This document shows, piece after piece, positions 18,399 to 25,067 of a DNA stretch of 64,000 bases. The position numbers and the translations under genes are program-made. Position 1 is the stretch's first letter. Every line of letters begins with the position of its first letter. The stretch is from assembly GCF_025398275.1 (NCBI RefSeq), contig NZ_JAODOR010000004.1:62001-126000 (forward strand), given 5' to 3'. Under the pieces are notes generated by a model. That model saw only the letters and a list, made by a program, of their open reading frames with translations. It made no database searches and had not been told where the DNA came from. This DNA comes from Microbacterium memoriense. Lineage in GTDB: Bacteria > Actinomycetota > Actinomycetes > Actinomycetales > Microbacteriaceae.

Positions 18399-19677
18399 TC
18401 TGGTCCTCGACGTCGACCTCTTCGAGCCGCGTACGGACCTCGCCGAGATCCGCCGTGACTGACGTCAGCTCGGGAGCTGTGAGCCGGCGTGTTGCGGTTT
18501 CGACGGGAGCGGGTGCGGCGACCGCGTCGAGCCGGGTCTCATCGATCCCGGGAAACTTGCGGGCAGTGACGAGTACGCGAGTCTCCAGTGACCCCGCAAA
18601 GCGGTTGTAACTGTCGACCGTGCGTTCGATGGCACGGCGGAGATCCTCGGCGTGACCGGTGAGGCTGCCGAGGCGCTGGTACAGCTCGTTGCCGAGCGCG
18701 AAAAGGGTGCGCGCTTCATCCGACACATCCTGCTGCGTCCAGGTGTAGGCGACGGTTTTCAACACCGCCCAGAGGTTCACCGGCGACGCCAACGCCACGC
18801 GTCGCCCGAACGCATAGTCCAGGAGCGAGGGGTCTTCCTCGAGTGCTGCCGCTAGGAGCGACTCGCTCGGGATGAAACAGACCACGAACTCGGGACTCGA
18901 CGACAGCCCCGCCCAGTAGGCCTTCTTCGCGAGCGCGTCGACGTGCGCACGCACGGCTTTCACATGCCGCTGGAGCAACGCCTTGCGCCGCGCGCCCTCG
19001 GCTCCGGTCGCGGTGAGGGGGATCGCACTGGCTTCGAGATACGCATCGAGCGGCACCTTCGCATCCACCGCAAGAGCTTTGTCGCCGGGAAGTCGGACGA
19101 CGAGGTCCGGCCGGCCGGCTCCGGCGTCCGAATCGATCGTGGCCTGCGTCTCGAAGTCGACAAAGCGGGTGAGGCCGGCAGACTCGACGATGCGGCGCAG
19201 CTGTGTTTCGCCCCAGACGCCTCGCGCGGAGTTCGAGCGCAACGCGCCCGCGAGGGACTCGGTCGTCGATCGCAGCGCCTCGTCGGACTCCTGCGCACGC
19301 CGGAGCTGCTCGGCGAGGGACCCGAACTGCTCCCGGCGTTCGCGCTCGAGTTCGTCGACCTTGCCCTGCATCGCCTGCAGACTCTCTTGTACCGGCGCGA
19401 GGGCGCGGAGCACCTGCTGTTCCCGCCGCTCGCGTTCGTCGCGGGCGGCGCTGTCGGCCCGCGCCTGCGTTCCCAGCTCCCGCGTGAGTGCTCGCTGCTG
19501 GTCGAGCTGTTCGGTCAGAGCCGCGCTGCCTGCCTCCGCCGCGGCGACCCGCGCCAGGAGGTTCGCACTGTCGCGCGCGGCGCGCTCCGCGACGCGTGCG
19601 GCCCCGGCGAACCAGCCGGCGAGCAAGCCCGCGAAGAGACTTGCGACGATGAGGGCGGTGATGATGGCGGCATCCAT
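18379..19677 (-). CDS. rmuC: RmuC-family DNA recombination protein
   Basis: A 432-residue protein with an N-terminal membrane anchor (residues 5-25), a long Ala/Glu/Arg-rich coiled coil (about 35-130) and the RmuC nuclease-like domain (about 140-380). Key motifs are RGVWGETQLRRIVESAGL, RPDLVVRLPGDKALAVDAKVPL (PD-(D/E)XK-like Asp and Lys) and VCFIPSESLLAAA. RmuC limits inversion of short repeats in E. coli. The ATG lies 6 bases after a CATGCT box on the minus strand, a possible leaderless start. It converges on the small membrane-protein gene. Confidence 0.9.
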   Translation of the reverse strand: MDAAIITALIVASLFAGLLAGWFAGAARVAERAARDSANLLARVAAAEAGSAALTEQLDQQRALTRELGTQARADSAARDERERREQQVLRALAPVQESLQAMQGKVDELERERREQFGSLAEQLRRAQESDEALRSTTESLAGALRSNSARGVWGETQLRRIVESAGLTRFVDFETQATIDSDAGAGRPDLVVRLPGDKALAVDAKVPLDAYLEASAIPLTATGAEGARRKALLQRHVKAVRAHVDALAKKAYWAGLSSSPEFVVCFIPSESLLAAALEEDPSLLDYAFGRRVALASPVNLWAVLKTVAYTWTQQDVSDEARTLFALGNELYQRLGSLTGHAEDLRRAIERTVDSYNRFAGSLETRVLVTARKFPGIDETRLDAVAAPAPVETATRRLTAPELTSVTADLGEVRTRLEEVDVEDQISRGRS

Positions 19678-19717
19678 GTGCCCAGCATGACCCGAGCCGC
19701 CGACATCGGCCGGATTC

Positions 19718-20314
19718 TCAGAGCGTGGGGACGGGTGTCGACGTCTCGACGACGATCTGCGGCACGCGTACGCCCAGCAACATGGCGAGCTCGACGACGT
19801 CCTGGGCGCCGGCGCGGCGCGCCACGTCGATCATGATGTGTGCGCAGGCGAGCGCGTCGGCGGTCGCATCGTGGTGCGCGAAATCGAGGAACCCGGCCGC
19901 GGCCGCAACGAACGGAAGGCGGTAAGACGGCAGCTCATATGTCTTCCGTGAGACCTGCAGGCTGCATACGTAGCGGTACGGCGGACACGCGTCCTGCGTC
20001 GCTTCGCACGCGCGACGCAACACCGACATGTCGAAGCCGGCGTTGTGGGCGACCACGATGTCGTCGCCGATGAAAGCGGTGAGCGCCGCTAGCTGGTCGG
20101 ACCACCCAGGGGCGCCGACGACGTCCTCGGCGCGAATCCCGTGGATGTCCGTGTTCAGCTCGAAGAAGCGATCATGCCCAGCCGGCGGTTGGATCAGCCA
20201 TCCTGCCGTCGCCACGACGCGGCCGTCTCTCACCCGGGTGAGTCCCACCGCGCAGGCCGAGGCGCTCGAAGAGTTCGCCGTTTCGAAATCGATCGCGGTG
20301 AAGTCCAGGGGCAC
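19718..20314 (-). CDS. DnaQ-family 3'-5' exonuclease
   Basis: A 198-residue DEDDh exonuclease resembling the proofreading epsilon domain. ExoI is AIDFETAN, ExoII is VVAHNAGFDMSVLRRAC, and ExoIII is HHDATADALACA with the catalytic His and Asp. No BRCT or helicase domain is attached, so it is a stand-alone nuclease, perhaps in repair or RNA turnover. The GTG at 20314 encodes the natural N-terminus, but the GGAGG upstream is only one base away, so initiation may be inefficient. The extension to 20458 is antisense to ychF. Confidence 0.85.
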   Translation of the reverse strand: MPLDFTAIDFETANSSSASACAVGLTRVRDGRVVATAGWLIQPPAGHDRFFELNTDIHGIRAEDVVGAPGWSDQLAALTAFIGDDIVVAHNAGFDMSVLRRACEATQDACPPYRYVCSLQVSRKTYELPSYRLPFVAAAAGFLDFAHHDATADALACAHIMIDVARRAGAQDVVELAMLLGVRVPQIVVETSTPVPTL

Positions 20315-20385
20315 ACCTCCACCCGCGCGCGGGCATCCGACATCGACGGGATGCCACGCCGCCCGGTGATGACGCGGACGCCGCG

Positions 20386-20391
20386 TAGACT
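20386..20391 (+). promoter_or_regulatory. -10 box of ychF (leaderless promoter)
   Basis: TAGACT is followed after 8 bases by the GTG start of ychF at 20400, so any leader would be at most a base or two long. Confidence 0.55.
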
Positions 20392-20399
20392 GACATCCC

Positions 20400-21473
20400 G
20401 TGGCTCTTACCATTGGAATCGTCGGTCTCCCCAACGTCGGCAAGTCGACGCTCTTCAACGCGCTGACTAAGAACGACGTGCTCGCGGCGAACTATCCGTT
20501 CGCGACGATCGAGCCGAACATCGGCGTTGTGAACCTCCCCGACCCCCGACTCGACACGCTCGCCGAGATCTTCCACTCCGAGCGGATTCTGCCCGCAGCC
20601 GTGTCGTTCGTCGACATCGCGGGCATCGTGCGCGGCGCGAGCGAGGGGGAGGGCCTCGGCAACAAGTTCCTCGCCAACATCCGAGAGGCCGATGCGATCG
20701 CGCAGGTGGTTCGTGGATTCGCCGACGGCGATGTCGTGCACGTCGACGGTGCGGTCAACCCGCAGAACGACATGGAGACCATCAACGCCGAGCTCCAGCT
20801 CGCCGACCTCGAGACCCTCGAGAAGGCGATCACCCGGTACGAAAAGGAAGTCAAGGGACGCAAGCTCGATCCGTCGGTCCTCGAGACGGCCGTCGCCGCG
20901 CGCGACGCGCTGCAGCGCGGCGAGCTCTTGTCTGCCTCGAAGATCGACCTCGCGCCCATCCGCGAACTCGGCTTGCTGACCGCGAAGCCGTTCATCTTCG
21001 TCTTCAACGTCGACGAGACGGTCCTGACGGATGCCGCCCGCACGGCCGAGCTTGCCGCCCTGGTCGCACCGGCGAAAGCCGTCTTCCTCGACGCCAAGAT
21101 CGAGTCGGAGCTCATCGACCTCGACCCGGAGGATGCCGCTGAGCTCCTGGCATCCACGGGCCAGACCGAGTCCGGACTCGATCAGCTCGCCCGCATCGGT
21201 TTCGACACGCTCGGACTGCAGACCTACCTCACGGCGGGGCCGAAAGAGGCTCGCGCCTGGACGATCGGTAAAGGCTGGAAGGCGCCCGCAGCGGCCGGCG
21301 TCATCCACACCGACTTCGAAAAGGGCTTCATCAAAGCGGAGGTCATCAGCTTCGAAGATCTCGTCGCGACCGGATCGGTCGCCGAAGCCCGCTCGAAGGG
21401 TAAGGCGCGGCTCGAGGGCAAGGACTACGTGATGCAGGACGGCGACGTGGTGGAGTTCCGGTTCAACGTATAA
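20400..21473 (+). CDS. ychF: Redox-regulated ATPase YchF (Obg family)
   Basis: A 357-residue P-loop ATPase of the Obg-HflX superfamily that binds ribosomes. G1 is GLPNVGKST, G3 is DIAGIV, and the altered G4 NVDE accounts for ATP over GTP preference. A coiled-coil domain (about 130-200) and a C-terminal TGS domain follow, ending in the conserved VEFRFNV. The last 21 bases of the coding region are repeated, with one mismatch and its own stop, at 22069-22093, about 620 bases downstream. This suggests that the original 3' end was displaced by an insertion (see findings). Confidence 0.95.
   Translation: MALTIGIVGLPNVGKSTLFNALTKNDVLAANYPFATIEPNIGVVNLPDPRLDTLAEIFHSERILPAAVSFVDIAGIVRGASEGEGLGNKFLANIREADAIAQVVRGFADGDVVHVDGAVNPQNDMETINAELQLADLETLEKAITRYEKEVKGRKLDPSVLETAVAARDALQRGELLSASKIDLAPIRELGLLTAKPFIFVFNVDETVLTDAARTAELAALVAPAKAVFLDAKIESELIDLDPEDAAELLASTGQTESGLDQLARIGFDTLGLQTYLTAGPKEARAWTIGKGWKAPAAAGVIHTDFEKGFIKAEVISFEDLVATGSVAEARSKGKARLEGKDYVMQDGDVVEFRFNV
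21449..21469 (+). repeat. Left copy of ychF-end direct repeat
   Basis: These 21 bases inside ychF, encoding the VEFRFNV end, recur at 22069-22089 with a single G/C difference. This copy is the one used by the present ychF gene. It may be the left edge of an inserted segment. Confidence 0.75.
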
Positions 21474-21978
21474 CGGGGTTGTCTGACATTGCCGGTTCGG
21501 TGAGCGCGGCAGCGTAGTTACGCATCGAGCGTTGGTACTGCGGTAATGCGTCAATCTGCGCCTCGATGGCGACTCGGAGCGCCTCGTCCTTGCGGCCTGC
21601 GCTGTGCAGGGCAAGGGCCAACACGACACGAGGTGCGGAGCCGGTGGATTCATGCGTCGGGGCGGCATTCAGGATTGCTATTGCTTCGTCGAAGCGGCCG
21701 AGATTGCGCAGTGTCGATCCGTACTGCACCGCGACTTGTGCGTGCCGAGCTTGGTCGAGACCGAGTTCGAGCGCGCGCTCATACTCTGCGCCTGCCTCAG
21801 CTTCAAAGCCCATCGAGTCATACATGCCCGCAAGCTCGAACGCGGCACGGCCGTCGGTAGCCGGGCAGGCGTCAGCCAACTCGCGCATGGCTGCGACGCC
21901 TTCATTACGGCCGAGGGAATCGAATCGACCCCAGAGATCGGCGACGGACGCTTCCCACTCGTCGATGGCTTCTTCCAT
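21463..21978 (-). CDS. TPR-repeat protein
   Basis: A 171-residue, all-helical protein with about three tetratricopeptide-like repeats; one runs ALFELAGMYDSMGFEAEAG-type sequence and another contains YGSTLRNLGRFDEAIAIL. The family is common in Firmicutes and actinobacteria, but the function is unknown; TPRs mediate protein contacts. The ATG at 21978 is chosen; an upstream GTG frame to 22026 has no support. The gene overlaps the end of ychF by 11 bases on the other strand and is the only gene between the two ychF ends. Base composition looks lower in GC than the flanks. Confidence 0.75.
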   Translation of the reverse strand: MEEAIDEWEASVADLWGRFDSLGRNEGVAAMRELADACPATDGRAAFELAGMYDSMGFEAEAGAEYERALELGLDQARHAQVAVQYGSTLRNLGRFDEAIAILNAAPTHESTGSAPRVVLALALHSAGRKDEALRVAIEAQIDALPQYQRSMRNYAAALTEPAMSDNPVIR

Positions 21979-22068
21979 GGAACCTAGTTTGTCAGAGCGG
22001 GTCCCCGGCGTGCCGTCAGTGCGCACTACGGAGCACGAAAGATCACACCGCTAACGCTGACGTAACCC

Positions 22069-22093
22069 GGTGGAGTTCCGCTTCAACGTCTGA
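22069..22093 (+). repeat. Right copy of ychF end, with stop codon
   Basis: A displaced ychF 3' end: the frame reads VEFRFNV then TGA. It matches 21449-21469 at 20 of 21 bases. Sequence identity stops immediately upstream, and a hairpin follows at 22110-22139, as expected for a native gene end. It cannot be expressed as part of ychF now. Confidence 0.75.
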
Positions 22094-22109
22094 ATCCGGG
22101 GTAGGCCCT

Positions 22110-22139
22110 GATCGAGGTTCGTCGTCGAGGTCCTCGATC
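22110..22139 (+). terminator. Possible original ychF terminator
   Basis: GATCGAGG (22110-22117) pairs with CCTCGATC (22132-22139) across a 14-base loop, 16 bases after the displaced ychF stop. The stem is short and no T-run follows. Confidence 0.4.
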
Positions 22140-22185
22140 CGGAGCGGCCATGAAGCTGCTAGCCCGACCCTGGCGCGTTGAGTGT

Positions 22186-22461
22186 TCAGTGGTGGCGGTA
22201 GACATCACGTCGGTGCTCGACGGTGACGATCTCGATGACCAATCTGTCGTCCTCGATTCGGTAGAGCACTCGATAGTCTCCTCTCCGCGCCGAGTACAGG
22301 GGTGCGAGCGGCTCGCGCAACGGCTTCCCCACCCTTCTCGGATTCTCGGCCAGAGCTCCGACGATGAACTCGAAAGCGGCGGCGGCCACTGATTCGGGGA
22401 GTGTGTTCTCGAGTGCGCGTCGCGCCGACTTCGTGAAGACGACGTCGTACGGCGCCCTCAC
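22186..22461 (-). CDS. RelE/ParE-family toxin
   Basis: A 91-residue basic protein with the RelE/ParE fold. The core motif is ARRALENTLPE with PLREPLAPLYSARRGDYRVLYRI, and the C-terminus is VEHRRDVYRHH, giving the Arg/His residues used by ribosome-dependent mRNA interferases of the RelE branch. It is therefore more likely an RNase than a gyrase poison, but this is inference. The GTG start overlaps the antitoxin stop (GTGA), as usual for antitoxin-first modules. Confidence 0.9.
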   Translation of the reverse strand: MRAPYDVVFTKSARRALENTLPESVAAAAFEFIVGALAENPRRVGKPLREPLAPLYSARRGDYRVLYRIEDDRLVIEIVTVEHRRDVYRHH

Positions 22462-22742
22462 TTGCCGAGCCGGCCGCGGGCGATCATCGCCGCCCGTACG
22501 TCATCTGCAGATGAGACGTCGCCCGCCTCGAGCTCGGAGATTGCCATCCTCAGGGCTGCCACCTCTTCAGGGTGGCTGAGGATATCGACCGTTTCAAGGA
22601 GTGAGTCGTAGTCTTCTGCGCTCAGCAGCACGGCGACTCGCGCTCCGTTGCGGGTGATGTCGAATCGTTCGTGCGTGGTTGCAGCCGAGTCGATGTGCTT
22701 GCTGAGCGATGCGCGGGCATCCGCGAGCGAGAGAGTCGTCAT
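22458..22742 (-). CDS. Phd/YefM-family antitoxin
   Basis: A 94-residue antitoxin. The N-terminal Phd/YefM DNA-binding domain reads LSLADARASLSKHID and FDITRNGARVAVLLSAEDYDSL. The C-terminal 35 acidic residues would wrap the toxin. I choose the ATG at 22742 because a TAGAAT box (22750-22755, minus strand) precedes it by 7 bases, which suggests a leaderless mRNA. An ATG two codons upstream (22748) lies too close to the box. The pair sits between the ychF insertion and the arsenic locus, in an accessory zone. Confidence 0.9.
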   Translation of the reverse strand: MTTLSLADARASLSKHIDSAATTHERFDITRNGARVAVLLSAEDYDSLLETVDILSHPEEVAALRMAISELEAGDVSSADDVRAAMIARGRLGK

Positions 22743-22831
22743 GTACATAATTCTAGCGCAACACCGTCACCATGGACTCGGACCCGCTGCAGTGGTCCAG
22801 GGTGCGCGAAAAGTGGCACACAAGCGCTCCA

Positions 22832-23545
22832 TTAGGGTCTGGCTGCTGAAGTCCGCTGATCAGTCGGGAGCGGCGCGGGGGATGCGGCCGGAAAAAGCAG
22901 TCGCACCAGCATCCAGCCGAGCGCACCGCCGATGAGTTGCGCGGCGATGTACGGCAGGACGGATGCCGGGGCGATGCCAGCGAAGGTATCGGTGAAGGCG
23001 CGACCGATCGTGATGGCGGGGTTGGCGAAACTCGTCGATGACGTGAAGAAGTAGGCCGCGCCGATATACGCGCCGACCGCGGGTCCGGCGAGGTGGGAGC
23101 GATCGGTGCGCACGAGCGCGAAGATCAGCAGGACGAGGCCGGCAGTGGCGACGACCTCCGCGAGAAGGTGCGGCGCTGAGGCGCGGTCGGTGGTGCTCCA
23201 CGCGATGGCAGGCGCTGCGAACATCAGGTTCGCGAGGACGGTTCCCCCGATGCAGCCGAGGATCTGGGTCGGAATGTATGCCGCGGTGAGCGGTACGCCC
23301 TTGCGATGCAGTGCGGCATCCACGAGGGAGACGACCGGGTTGAAATGCGCGCCGGAGACGGTCTGAAGCAGCAGGATGAGCACCGCCAATCCGAGCGCCG
23401 TGGCGAAGGCGTTTTCGAAGAGCTGGAGGCCCACGTCCGACGGGGAAAGGTTCTGCGCGGCGATGCCGGAGCCGACGACGACGGCGGCCAAGAGGGCGCT
23501 GCCAAGAAACTCGCCGGTGAGGGCGCGAGCGGTGTCTGCGCTCAT
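22832..23545 (-). CDS. Aquaporin (MIP family) of the arsenic locus
   Basis: A 237-residue channel with six membrane helices. The first half-helix motif is FNPVVS (NPV instead of NPA) and the second is FANPAITIGRAF with the selectivity-filter Arg. The second motif is not NPARD, so it is not a standard GlpF. Its place divergent from the ArsR-ArsC fusion recalls Sinorhizobium AqpS, which lets arsenite out down its gradient after ArsC makes it. A probable ArsR operator at 23637-23652 lies in its promoter. The ATG overlaps the stop of a possible 24-codon ORF (ATGA) that has the only good ribosome site. Confidence 0.88.
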   Translation of the reverse strand: MSADTARALTGEFLGSALLAAVVVGSGIAAQNLSPSDVGLQLFENAFATALGLAVLILLLQTVSGAHFNPVVSLVDAALHRKGVPLTAAYIPTQILGCIGGTVLANLMFAAPAIAWSTTDRASAPHLLAEVVATAGLVLLIFALVRTDRSHLAGPAVGAYIGAAYFFTSSTSFANPAITIGRAFTDTFAGIAPASVLPYIAAQLIGGALGWMLVRLLFPAASPAPLPTDQRTSAARP

Positions 23546-23616
23546 GAGGCGAGAGGGAGGTATGCGGCGGCGCTGCGCAGCTCACGGTGAATCGGGCCGG
23601 TGATCGGGTCGGTCAC
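23542..23616 (-). CDS. Possible 24-residue small ORF upstream of aquaporin
   Basis: A GTG at 23616 with AAGGAG 6 bases upstream opens a 24-codon frame (beginning VTDPITGPIHREL, ending LPLAS) whose TGA overlaps the aquaporin ATG. The aquaporin has no ribosome site of its own, so the small ORF probably drives it by translational coupling. No similarity is recognised and the peptide may have no separate role. Confidence 0.5.
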   Translation of the reverse strand: MTDPITGPIHRELRSAAAYLPLAS

Positions 23617-23636
23617 GTCGAGCTCCTTCGTCATAT

Positions 23637-23652
23637 ATAGATGGTATTCGAT
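23637..23652. promoter_or_regulatory. Putative ArsR operator 1 (aquaporin promoter)
   Basis: ATAGATGGTATTCGAT resembles the two clearer sites at 23683 and 24608, mainly in its ATAGAT half; the other half differs at a few bases. It overlaps the AT-rich probable -10 region of the aquaporin transcript. Confidence 0.45.
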
Positions 23653-23682
23653 ATGACCTGACGGTCGTGAACCCGCTGATGA

Positions 23683-23698
23683 ATAGACTCAGGTCTAT
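23683..23698. promoter_or_regulatory. Putative ArsR operator 2 (arsR-arsC promoter)
   Basis: ATAGACTCAGGTCTAT is a perfect 6-4-6 inverted repeat. It contains the TAGACT -10 box (23684-23689) and reaches the ATG at 23697, so a bound repressor would block polymerase. The site at 24608 is nearly identical. Confidence 0.7.
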
Positions 23699-24581
23699 GA
23701 GCGATTCTTCGGTGGCTTCGGATCTGTCTGTGCTGGCAGACCCGACCCGCGCGCGGATCCTGCGACTGATCCGAGATTCGGCGGATGGTCGCGCGCTTGT
23801 CGGCGAACTCGCCACGACGCTGGATCTTCGGCAACCGACGGTCAGTCACCACATGAAGGCCCTGGCCGACGAGGGCATCGTTCGGCGTCAGCCGGAGGGC
23901 CGGCGCGTCTGGTATTCGCTGGATCCGCGCCACGCCGAGCGTGTTCACGCGCTCTTGGGCGACGACTCGGACAGCGGCCGCGAGCTCGACCTGCCGCGGG
24001 TGATCGGGAACCTCGCCGAGCGGTACCGCGGCACATTCGGCAAAGAGACCGTCGAGCGCTACGTGAGGGAAAGTCGCGAGCTTCTCTCCGCGACCAATTC
24101 CACGGTGCTGCTCGGCGCACGCACCGCAGCGTTCGCCACGGTGCGACTGGACGCCCTGGCCCGATCGACGTCGAAGGGCGCAAGGGTCCCCGAAGTGCTT
24201 TTCGTCTGTGTGGAAAATGCTGGTCGTTCGCAGATGGCCGCCGGTATCCTCCGACAACTCGCGGGGGAGCGGGTACTCGTCCGCACAGCGGGTTCGGCTC
24301 CGATCGGCGCGGTGCGCGCGAGCATCGTCACGGCACTGGATGAGATCGGGATCTCCCTCGGGGAGGAGTTTCCGAAGCCGCTCACCGACGAAGCCGTTCG
24401 GGCGGCCGACGTGGTCGTGACGATGGGATGCGGCGACGCCTGCCCCGTCTACTCCGGGCGCAGATACCTCGACTGGGACCTGGAGGATCCAGTGGGTAAG
24501 CCGTTGGAGGCAGTGCGTGGCATCCGCGACAACATCGAGGAGCGGGTTCGCGCTCTTCTGGCCGAAGTGGTTCCCGACTGA
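23697..24581 (+). CDS. ArsR repressor fused to arsenate reductase (ArsR-ArsC)
   Basis: A 294-residue fusion. Residues 1-90 are an ArsR/SmtB winged helix (LRQPTVSHHMKALADEGIVRR); about 100-160 match the helical N-terminal domain found in some actinobacterial LMW-phosphatase ArsC proteins (ERYRGTFGKETVERYVRES); about 165-294 are a low-molecular-weight phosphatase-type arsenate reductase with P-loop Cys171 in FVCVENAGRSQMA and Cys245/Cys249 in MGCGDACP. The winged-helix part has no cysteine. A comparable arsRC fusion has been reported in Microbacterium sp. A33. The ATG at 23697 is chosen because it lies 7 bases after TAGACT; an earlier GTG at 23667 is upstream of the promoter. Confidence 0.92.
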   Translation: MSDSSVASDLSVLADPTRARILRLIRDSADGRALVGELATTLDLRQPTVSHHMKALADEGIVRRQPEGRRVWYSLDPRHAERVHALLGDDSDSGRELDLPRVIGNLAERYRGTFGKETVERYVRESRELLSATNSTVLLGARTAAFATVRLDALARSTSKGARVPEVLFVCVENAGRSQMAAGILRQLAGERVLVRTAGSAPIGAVRASIVTALDEIGISLGEEFPKPLTDEAVRAADVVVTMGCGDACPVYSGRRYLDWDLEDPVGKPLEAVRGIRDNIEERVRALLAEVVPD

Positions 24582-24597
24582 TGTTCACCTCGCGTTC

Positions 24598-24626
24598 TTC
24601 TTGACAGATAGATCATGGTCTATGCT
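24598..24626 (+). promoter_or_regulatory. Probable arsC promoter
   Basis: TTCTTG (24598-24603) and TATGCT (24621-24626) are separated by 17 bases. A consensus TTGACA at 24601 overlaps the -35 but is only 14 bases from the -10. The operator at 24608-24623 lies between and over them. Confidence 0.5.
24608..24623. promoter_or_regulatory. Putative ArsR operator 3 (arsC promoter)
   Basis: ATAGATCATGGTCTAT is a 6-4-6 inverted repeat with one mismatch. It shares 12 of 16 bases with operator 2 and overlaps the TATGCT box. Confidence 0.65.
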
Positions 24627-24650
24627 TTTCCTTGAGGAAAGCGAGACCCC

Positions 24651-25067
24651 ATGTCCAACAAGCCCACTGTCCTGTTCGTCTGCGTCCATAACGCGGGACG
24701 CTCCCAGATGGCTGCAGGCTATCTCCAGGCGCTGAGCGGCGGTGACATCGATGTTCTCTCCGCAGGGTCGGCGCCCAAGGACCAGATCAACCCGGTCGCG
24801 ATCGAGGCGATGGCCGAGGAAGGCATCGATATCGCGGGCAACACGCCCAAGGTATTGACCGTCGACGCCGTCAAGGAATCCGACGTCGTGATCACAATGG
24901 GCTGCGGGGACGTGTGCCCGATCTTCCCGGGGAAGCGCTACGAGGACTGGGAGCTCGATGATCCGGCCGGCCAGGGCATCGACGCGGTCCGGCCGATCCG
25001 TGACGAGATCCGCGCTCGAATCGAGGATCTGCTGGCAGAACTTCTCCCCGCCCGAGGCGGCGCGTGA
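24651..25067 (+). CDS. arsC: Arsenate reductase, LMW phosphatase family
   Basis: A 138-residue cytoplasmic enzyme reducing arsenate to arsenite. The nucleophile is Cys11 in FVCVHNAGRSQMA, and Cys85 and Cys89 lie in MGCGDVCP. The motif EDWELDDPAG carries the general-acid Asp. Its sequence resembles actinobacterial enzymes that use mycothiol and mycoredoxin; the alternative is thioredoxin coupling through the distal cysteines. GAGGAAAG precedes the ATG. It heads a tight group with the next three genes and has its own ArsR-type operator, so it is probably induced by arsenic. Confidence 0.92.
   Translation: MSNKPTVLFVCVHNAGRSQMAAGYLQALSGGDIDVLSAGSAPKDQINPVAIEAMAEEGIDIAGNTPKVLTVDAVKESDVVITMGCGDVCPIFPGKRYEDWELDDPAGQGIDAVRPIRDEIRARIEDLLAELLPARGGA

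Noticed and set aside
24601..24606. Consensus TTGACA before arsC as the -35.
   Set aside because: It lies only 14 bases from TATGCT. The overlapping TTCTTG gives the normal 17-base spacing, though the choice is not certain.
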